Shown here: one piece after another, positions 58,955 through 64,000 of the stretch
How the letters are laid out: each line of letters begins with the position of its first letter
How positions within the stretch are numbered: the first letter of the stretch is position 1
DNA from: Methylotuvimicrobium sp018830325
Lineage (GTDB): Bacteria > Pseudomonadota > Gammaproteobacteria > Methylococcales > Methylomonadaceae
Assembly: GCF_044788715.1 (NCBI RefSeq)
Contig: NZ_CP173171.1
Span: forward strand, 1 to 64,000
Direction of reading: 5' to 3'
Length of the DNA: 64,000 bases
Program-made: the position numbers and the translations under genes
The notes under the pieces: generated by a model
Told to the model about the DNA's origin: nothing
The model's input: the letters and a program-made list of their open reading frames with translations, nothing else
Database searches by the model: none

Positions 58955-59530
58955 TTGATTCTCGGATAGCCAAGCCATCACCTCAACGACATTTTTATCT
59001 GGCGGAAATACAGGATAAAAGCACTTTTTGATCACCCCATCTTTAAGAATGAGCGTCAGCCTTTTGATCAATTTTGAGCCGCCAACTTCAAGCAGGGGCA
59101 GCTTCAAAGCAGATGAAAAAGAATGATTAGCGTCGCTCAAAAGCAGATAAGGCAACTCCAAGCGACTAGAGGCTTCTTTTTGTTCCTCCGTTGATTGACT
59201 GCTTATACCGTAAACGCCAATGCCATTGCGTTTGAGTTCAGTGTGATTGTCACGATATGAGCAGGCTTGAGGCGTACATCCTGCAGCACCTGGAATTTTA
59301 ACCCAGCCTTCTGGGATGGAAACTCCGGGGCGACCTGTCATTGGATAACAGAAAATTACATTCCAACCAGACAAGCCGGATAGATTGATTTCTTGATCAT
59401 CGGTTGACCACAGGGAAACATTCGGTACCAGCATGTTTTCCAAATGCTCGCATGCGCCATCATCCAAAGGAACTGGCAAATCTAGAGGAATCGAAAAAAT
59501 TACATCAGGTGGAGGCTGAATATTTTGCAT
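58949..59530 (-). CDS. Peroxiredoxin-like redoxin (cassette copy 2)
   Basis: The 193 residues align end to end with the protein at 1354-1935 without gaps. They retain the GCTPQAC segment and the identical C-terminal VFPPDKNVVEV. The short leader before the ATG (GATAATCAC) is also shared and starts at the cassette boundary, so the two were captured as related cassettes. It is in inverted orientation to copy 1. Confidence 0.75.
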   Translation of the reverse strand: MQNIQPPPDVIFSIPLDLPVPLDDGACEHLENMLVPNVSLWSTDDQEINLSGLSGWNVIFCYPMTGRPGVSIPEGWVKIPGAAGCTPQACSYRDNHTELKRNGIGVYGISSQSTEEQKEASSRLELPYLLLSDANHSFSSALKLPLLEVGGSKLIKRLTLILKDGVIKKCFYPVFPPDKNVVEVMAWLSENQA

Positions 59531-59568
59531 CGTGATTATCTAAAAAGCCGTCGCTGTGCCTGCGATTG

Positions 59569-60039
59569 TTATACGATTGAGACTTTTACAAGCGCTGATT
59601 CGTCAACAATAGAAACAACACTCTCTTCAAATACGCAGGGATGGTCGTCTGCGCTGAACGACTCTAATGTGATCGTAGCATCAAGCTTTAATGCCTTCCT
59701 GGCTATATCGCGTACTGTGTTCGTCACAGATTTTTCATCAAAGGAGCCTCTGTCATGCCTAGAGCCATCAGCATTCCATGACACCTGTTTAGATTTACTG
59801 CTCGTATGCTTCTTCCTCGCGATATGAACATGTCTTTGTTGAGGAATATTAGGGTCTTCTGGGTCGATTCTCATCATGTAGTCTTTATAGCTTGAAGGTT
59901 TCCAGTAACTCTCTAATGCTAGGCAATCACTCTGAAGTAGTGATTCTGGAACCTTAACAAATATATGCTTTATCTGATCATCGTCTGCGCCCTCATCTGG
60001 CTCATCGAAATAGCCTTTAAGGATGTCTTTTATTCTCAT
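59569..60039 (-). CDS. Unknown cassette protein (DUF6367-like?)
   Basis: The 156-residue protein has a conserved-looking core RHVHIARKKHTSSKSKQVSW then NADGSRHDRGSF and IARKALKLD. From memory this resembles DUF6367, of no known function. There is no signal or membrane segment. GTATAAC at its stop could be a short attC remnant before the peroxiredoxin gene. Confidence 0.5.
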   Translation of the reverse strand: MRIKDILKGYFDEPDEGADDDQIKHIFVKVPESLLQSDCLALESYWKPSSYKDYMMRIDPEDPNIPQQRHVHIARKKHTSSKSKQVSWNADGSRHDRGSFDEKSVTNTVRDIARKALKLDATITLESFSADDHPCVFEESVVSIVDESALVKVSIV

Positions 60040-60060
60040 ATGTCACCCACACTTAGTTTC

Positions 60061-60129
60061 ATATAACGCCAAGCTCAGCCGAGGAAGGCCGCGATGCGGC
60101 CTGACGTCGGCTGGAGCAATGTGTTAGCC
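60061..60129 (-). other. attC-like site of the PNPOx-like cassette
   Basis: On the minus strand GGCTAAC overlaps the stop, and CCAGCCGACGTC with a matching TCGGCTG arm and a GGCCGC/GCGGCC hairpin lie between it and GTTATAT. Confidence 0.65.
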
Positions 60130-60675
60130 ATTTTTAGCGACGATGTGGGTAGGGATGCCGTCAATGCTCATTTGGTTCTTCTCCTCCCAGTATTGCTTCA
60201 AACCGTCATCACCTTTCTTTGTTGCCCAATCAGAGAGCAATTCTCGATCACCGGCATACGAAAAATAGGGGACAGCCATCCCACAAGAAGTTTGCACGAG
60301 GTCAATTCTAACGTCGAAAACTTGTCGAGCGCCAGGCAATGCGACAAATCGACCAAAAAGATCATCCCACTCGGGGTCAGTCCTGTGCACAACCTTTGCC
60401 GTTCCATAAAGCCGCAAGATCAGAGGCGGACCATCAAAGGCACAGAACATGATGGTCATTCGTGGGTTCTGCTGCACATGAGCGGACGATTCATTACCGC
60501 TACCGGTTACATTTAGCCAAGCAATACGCGAATTGCTTAGCACCCTAAACGAGTCCATACCTTTTGGTGAGATATTCACGTGACTATCTGCGGTTGCTGT
60601 CCCGACAAAGAAAATATTTTGTCCTTTGATGAACTGGATATGTTTATCGGATAATTCCTTAAATTGTTGACCCAT
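60124..60675 (-). CDS. Pyridoxamine 5'-phosphate oxidase-fold protein
   Basis: The protein has about 183 residues: MGQQFKELSDKHIQFI, FFVGTATADSHVNISPKGMD, MTIMFCAFDGPPLILRLYG, VDLVQTSCGMAVPYF-like core. This is a flavin- or haem-binding split-barrel family. The ATG at 60675 has GGAG six bases upstream and the usual family N-terminus; longer starts are unlikely. Confidence 0.8.
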   Translation of the reverse strand: MGQQFKELSDKHIQFIKGQNIFFVGTATADSHVNISPKGMDSFRVLSNSRIAWLNVTGSGNESSAHVQQNPRMTIMFCAFDGPPLILRLYGTAKVVHRTDPEWDDLFGRFVALPGARQVFDVRIDLVQTSCGMAVPYFSYAGDRELLSDWATKKGDDGLKQYWEEKNQMSIDGIPTHIVAKNG

Positions 60676-60728
60676 TGGGCACTCCGTGTTGTTGGGCATC
60701 AAATGTCTGCTTGATCGAAAATTCAGCG

Positions 60729-61211
60729 TCATCTGACGGCACCCCCGATCAGCGCGAGAAGAGACCTCAACTCATCGACCATCTGTCTAGGCGCCGGCAG
60801 ACTCATGCCGTTCAATCTCATCGGGTATCGGAAGTAATAGGGCTTATCGTGCGCCGAATTCAACAGCGTGCACCACTGAGGCGGTTGCGCTGGTATCGCC
60901 AGCCCACCTGCCACTGCTTCCGCCCACAATGCTTCGAGGTTGTGACGGATAGAGGGTGACCGCAATCTCTTTTCCGTCGACCCTGAACTGGCAAGAAATG
61001 CCTTTAACGCACATTCGAGCGTTTGCGCAGAAAGAAAGGCGCAGGAGAGGAGTTTTGGCGAAGTGGATATTGCCAATGCCTCGGCTCCTTCAAATAGTCC
61101 ACGCGCTGCAATCAGATAGCTTTGAGCCTCCGTAGGAGGAACCATCGTAAGCGGCGGAAGCGATACCGTCGGCAGGGTGGCTTGCATGGAAGCGTGGATG
61201 ATCTTTGTCAT
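60729..61211 (-). CDS. HEPN-like helical cassette protein
   Basis: The protein has about 160 residues. SAQTLECALKAFLASSG is followed by RHNLEALWAEA and YYFRYP. This pattern is shared by small HEPN-type proteins of unknown role. The ATG at 61211 follows the GTTGGGC core, which supports cassette origin. Confidence 0.5.
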   Translation of the reverse strand: MTKIIHASMQATLPTVSLPPLTMVPPTEAQSYLIAARGLFEGAEALAISTSPKLLSCAFLSAQTLECALKAFLASSGSTEKRLRSPSIRHNLEALWAEAVAGGLAIPAQPPQWCTLLNSAHDKPYYFRYPMRLNGMSLPAPRQMVDELRSLLALIGGAVR

Positions 61212-61271
61212 GCCCAACGCTGCTAATCAGCCGCGCGGCTTTTTGCGTCGGCTGCATTAGCCTTGTTGGGC
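61212..61271 (-). other. Best attC site in the window
   Basis: A 60-bp site with perfect complementary ends GCCCAAC (minus, overlapping the GNAT stop) and GTTGGGC. Inner arms GCAGCCGAC and an AGCCGCGCGGCT hairpin fold the strand as attC does. Confidence 0.78.
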
Positions 61272-61702
61272 AATCTTGCCATTCGAAGGGTCGCCTCCTC
61301 GCGTTCTGTAACGATGAAGCCTAGCCGCTCATACAAGCGCCTTGCGGGGTTGTCCGAAAATGTCGTAAGCCGAATGGCCTCTTCGCAATGTCGATTCAAC
61401 AGTTGCTCAAGAATCTCAGTGCCGATACCCCTGCCGTGCAGGAAGGGCGACAATTGGATATTTTCAATGTATACGCCGCAATCATCGCGCTTCACGCTCA
61501 GATAGCCAACTCGTCGCCCGTGCATGACCACCATGGAGATATGGTCAGGATTGAAACTCTTGCGAAATTCACCCGAAGCCCATCCGCCCCAATGGCGACA
61601 GAATAGATCAAACATGTTCCGCTTAGTGAGCCTGTAGCAGTACTGATAGTCTGCATCGCAGGCGGGACGGATCGAATATTTCATTCGTGCACCATCGGTC
61701 AT
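61223..61702 (-). CDS. GNAT N-acetyltransferase (cassette)
   Basis: The 159-residue protein has ENIQLSPFLHGRGIGTEILE (acetyl-CoA loop) and ARRLYERLGFIV. The start could be MTDGARM (61702) or the Met at 61681. The substrate is unknown; integron acetyltransferases often modify small molecules. The gap 61703-61998 shows only a further GTTAGCC-type core and nothing coding. Confidence 0.8.
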   Translation of the reverse strand: MTDGARMKYSIRPACDADYQYCYRLTKRNMFDLFCRHWGGWASGEFRKSFNPDHISMVVMHGRRVGYLSVKRDDCGVYIENIQLSPFLHGRGIGTEILEQLLNRHCEEAIRLTTFSDNPARRLYERLGFIVTEREEATLRMARLPNKANAADAKSRAAD

Positions 61703-61998
61703 CCAGCAGCCAACAGGTTATTGTCCCGATCTGGCTAACATACGGAGTTTCCTGCTTTATTGTCAAGAATGCTGCTTCAACGCTAAATATTTTATATAGT
61801 ATAACCTATATTTCATTCATGATAAACCGATCGGGATAATTCTAAAGCCTCGTTCTGAATAACCGCAATTACCAACTCAAGCGAAAGTCAAACATCTAAA
61901 TTAAGAGACAGGTTTAGGGAAGTGCAAAATCATAGCCGACAGGATGTGCTCTGGGTCGAAACCGGTAGCTTCTGTTCACATGCTCTCGTTAGTCCTCA

Positions 61999-62292
61999 TT
62001 AGTAGCCCGCTTCTTTCTGGTGTCGAAAGGCAATTACATAAAGAGCATTATCATCCGGTTCATAGCGATAGAGTGCAACAAAACCGGAATCGCCGAATGG
62101 AATGAGTAATTCACGCAATTTTGGAAGTTCTTCCCACGGCCTGCCGATTTCGGGTTCTGTTTCTAGGAGCTCAAATTGCTGTGCAATTGCCCGCGCGGCT
62201 CTTGCCGCAGCCAAAGGATTTTTTTCGGCTAAAAATAGGCGACAGCGTTCCAAGCCTTGAGTCGCTCCTTCGGTAATAATTATTCGTGGCAC
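61999..62292 (-). CDS. ParE/RelE-type toxin
   Basis: The 97-residue protein has the ParE fold: EGATQGLERCRLFLAEKNPL, PEIGRPWEELPKLRELLIPF, GFVALYRY and the terminal AFRHQKEAGY. It overlaps the antitoxin gene by 13 bases, downstream of it, the normal order. The target is likely gyrase or mRNA. Confidence 0.88.
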   Translation of the reverse strand: MPRIIITEGATQGLERCRLFLAEKNPLAAARAARAIAQQFELLETEPEIGRPWEELPKLRELLIPFGDSGFVALYRYEPDDNALYVIAFRHQKEAGY

Positions 62293-62552
62293 TCTGGGCT
62301 CTCTTGCTCATGCTCTGTACCCCAGGTGCTGAGCCAATGACGCACTTCTTGGCCCGTTAGGTGTTTGCCCGTTTCTTGATAAGCCTGCCAAGCTGACAAG
62401 GCTTCTTGTTTGAAACTTTCTCGAGCTTCTTCGCGTTCAACGTAATCGCGAATGGCTTCGCGCATAATCCAGTGCGATGATCGGTGCCGCAGATCAGCCA
62501 AATTCTGAATTCGACTTTTCAAATCCGCATCGAGTTTAACGGATGTTGCCAT
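62280..62552 (-). CDS. Ribbon-helix-helix antitoxin
   Basis: The protein has about 90 residues and starts MATSVKLDADLKSRIQNLAD. RHRSSHWIMREAIRDYVERE is a typical CopG/RHH DNA-binding half, and the C-terminal segment (WQAYQETGKHLTGQEVRHWL) binds the toxin. The ATG at 62552 fits the family N-terminus. Confidence 0.88.
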   Translation of the reverse strand: MATSVKLDADLKSRIQNLADLRHRSSHWIMREAIRDYVEREEARESFKQEALSAWQAYQETGKHLTGQEVRHWLSTWGTEHEQESPECHE

Positions 62553-62664
62553 AGTGATCGCCTCGTTATTAAAAGGTAGTACCTTCGAATACTCTAGCAT
62601 GAAAGCCTAGCATTTTCCCAATGAAATGTCAGTGCAGCTTTGGCTTTTGCTCTGCTCACTTTAC

Positions 62665-62688
62665 GTCCTATAATCTATTTTATAGGAC
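62665..62688. promoter_or_regulatory. Inverted repeat before the integrase
   Basis: GTCCTATAA and TTATAGGAC are perfect 9-bp arms separated by six bases, about 60 bases upstream of the integrase ATG. This could be an operator or a recombinase core site. Confidence 0.45.
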
Positions 62689-62746
62689 CTAAAAACACCC
62701 CCCAAAATCCCGCCTCATTTGCACCTATATATAAGGTATAAACACC

Positions 62747-63715
62747 ATGACCGACTTGCTGCTGAAAAATCCCGAACGCGCACTGACCGCGAAACAGTTT
62801 CAGCAATTATCCGACGTGCCGCCGGAACTCGAATGGTTTGCCAACATCAATTCCGAGAAAACCCGAAAAGCTTACCAGAATGACATTCGCGATTTCGCGC
62901 AATTTGTCGGCATCAGCCAACCGGCTGAGTTTCGTATCGTCACCCGGTCCCATGTCATTGCCTGGCGAAAAACCATTGAAGAGAATAAATTCTCCGACGC
63001 CACCATCCGCCGTAAGCTCTCTGCTCTGTCTTCCTTATTTGAGTATTTATGTGAGAAAAACGCCGTGACCCATAATCCGGTCAAAGGCGTGAAGCGACCG
63101 ATGGCCAATAACAACGAAGGCAAAACCCCGGCTTTGAGTAACGACCAGGCTCGATTGCTCTTGGAAGCACCGCCGGAAGACACAATAAAAGGACAACGCG
63201 ACCGGGCGATTTTAGCCGCTCTGCTCTATCATGGTCTGCGCCGGCAGGAACTGTGTAATCTACGCGTCAAAGATTATCAGCGCCGCAGTGGCGTGATGAT
63301 GTTTCATGTCCACGGTAAACGGAAAAAAGAGCGCTTCGTGCCGGTGGAGCCGAAAACCCAACGTTTGATCGCCGAATATCTGGAAACGGCTGGCCATAGT
63401 GCGGATTTGGAAGGTGCTTTGTTTCGGCCGGTGAAAAACAACTCGACTGGAGATCTCACTAAACCGCTCAATCCGCGTTCGGTGTATCGGGATGTGGTCA
63501 TGTGTTACGCCAAACAAGTCGGCATTACGCTCGATACCCACGGCTTTTGCGTGCACTCGCTGCGAGCAACTGCTGCGACCAATGCGCTCGATCATAAAGC
63601 CGATATCGCCAAAGTCCAGGAATGGCTGGGCCATGCCAACGTGTCGACCACCCGGCTTTACGACAAGCGGCATAGCCGTCCGGAAGATAGCCCGAGTTTT
63701 AAGGTGGAATATTAG
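62747..63715 (+). CDS. Tyrosine recombinase (XerC/D-like integrase)
   Basis: The 322-residue protein has an N-terminal SAM-like domain (SEKTRKAYQNDIRDFAQFVG) and a catalytic domain with Arg in YHGLRRQELCNLRVKDY, then HSLRATAATNAL, WLGHANVSTTRLYD (His and the nucleophile Tyr). It lacks the extra helix typical of integron integrases, so it is not IntI. It probably mobilises or resolves this region. The gene overruns the 3' end of a truncated resolvase. Confidence 0.92.
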   Translation: MTDLLLKNPERALTAKQFQQLSDVPPELEWFANINSEKTRKAYQNDIRDFAQFVGISQPAEFRIVTRSHVIAWRKTIEENKFSDATIRRKLSALSSLFEYLCEKNAVTHNPVKGVKRPMANNNEGKTPALSNDQARLLLEAPPEDTIKGQRDRAILAALLYHGLRRQELCNLRVKDYQRRSGVMMFHVHGKRKKERFVPVEPKTQRLIAEYLETAGHSADLEGALFRPVKNNSTGDLTKPLNPRSVYRDVVMCYAKQVGITLDTHGFCVHSLRATAATNALDHKADIAKVQEWLGHANVSTTRLYDKRHSRPEDSPSFKVEY

Positions 63716-63721
63716 GTGTAG

Positions 63722-63904
63722 CAATGAACGATCAACAATCATTCGTAACAACTCGGGTAAAACCGCTCGTGCCCCCGATGCTTTTTCTCGGTAAATGCCG
63801 GCGATGTAATATCCTTCCTCTCGGGCACTATGCACAATGTCGGTTTGGCGGGTAAAGTCTTGTTCTTCGGTACTGACGCAGAGGTAGATACGAGCGACTT
63901 TCAT
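63722..63904 (-). pseudogene. Truncated serine resolvase
   Basis: MKVARIYLCVSTEEQDFTRQ begins a resolvase/invertase N-terminal domain with the catalytic Ser in CVSTEEQ, then GYYIAGIYREKASGARA and PELLRMI. Homology stops at about 63737. Beyond that the frame runs antisense into the tyrosine recombinase, so the catalytic core and DNA-binding tail are lost. The last 96 bases of the window show nothing else. Confidence 0.75.
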
Positions 63905-64000
63905 AAGGTAGCCAAAAATATAAAGACCAATGAACATTGGCTAGCTCTAGCGGGTTGTCGGCTTTTTATTCTTTGTTCCGGGTAAAAGCAATTTGTGATA

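Noticed and set aside
62747..63715. Integron integrase candidate for the cassette arrays
   Set aside because: It has the general tyrosine recombinase motifs but lacks the extra helix that defines IntI, and no attI-like site lies beside it.
63260..63937. 225-residue resolvase as an intact gene
   Set aside because: Only the first 60 or so residues are resolvase-like; the rest is antisense to the tyrosine recombinase.

Overview
The window is most of a conjugative plasmid from a gammaproteobacterium. Its backbone is of the IncP-1 (RK2/RP4) type. Nearly every transfer and control gene matches an RK2 gene in length, order and diagnostic residues: trbA, trbB-L and trbN, korA-incC-korB, kfrA, kfrB-kfrC, traM-traL-traK, oriT, traJ-traI(H)-traG-traF-traE-traD and traC. 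The KorB operator TTTAGC(G/C)GCTAAA and the KorA operator GTTTAGCTAAAC are present at the expected promoters. The host guess is a methanotroph-like gammaproteobacterium. It rests only on a cargo protein with a VWLFGSG-type PEP-CTERM tail and on clusters of small hairpins, and it is weak.

Layout. 1-3.5 kb: aspartic protease, LprI-like protein and integron-like gene cassettes (peroxiredoxin, MarR pair, unknown). 3.5-5.7 kb: group II intron with reverse transcriptase. 5.7-15.7 kb: accessory DNA with three copies of a multi-hairpin repeat, a frameshifted endonuclease I, an OLD-family ATPase, a parA-parB locus with three long parS-like palindromes, a ChaN-like protein, a PEP-CTERM protein, another cassette and a diverged parB fragment. 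15.7-26.8 kb: complete leftward trb (mating pair formation) operon. 27-32 kb: trbA, an RPA-type repA with iterons, kleE, korA-incC-korB. 32.2-33.2 kb: kfrA. 33.2-39.0 kb: an insertion between kfrA and kfrB carrying a GNAT/DUF1778 toxin-antitoxin pair, a second replicon (Rep_3 initiator with nine iterons) and more cassettes. 39-57.4 kb: kfrB, kfrC and the whole tra region around an RK2-like oriT. 57.4-61.7 kb: leftward array of attC-flanked cassettes. 62-64 kb: ParE/RHH toxin-antitoxin, tyrosine recombinase and a truncated resolvase.

How it works together. TraI, TraJ and TraK form the relaxosome at oriT. TraG couples it to the Trb channel. TraF matures and circularises the TrbC pilin. TraE and the TraC primase process DNA. 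KorA, KorB and TrbA repress replication, stability and transfer promoters, and IncC-KorB also act in partition.

Most unusual points. (1) A single 2688-codon ORF fuses an adenine-methylase/strawberry-notch helicase to the ArdC-like/primase TraC. (2) A 114-codon ORF with its own ribosome-binding site is overprinted on the low-complexity linker of that giant gene. (3) IncP transfer and control genes are combined with no trfA but with two unrelated initiators that share an ARPGET-type motif. (4) Integron-type cassette clusters occur without an integron integrase.
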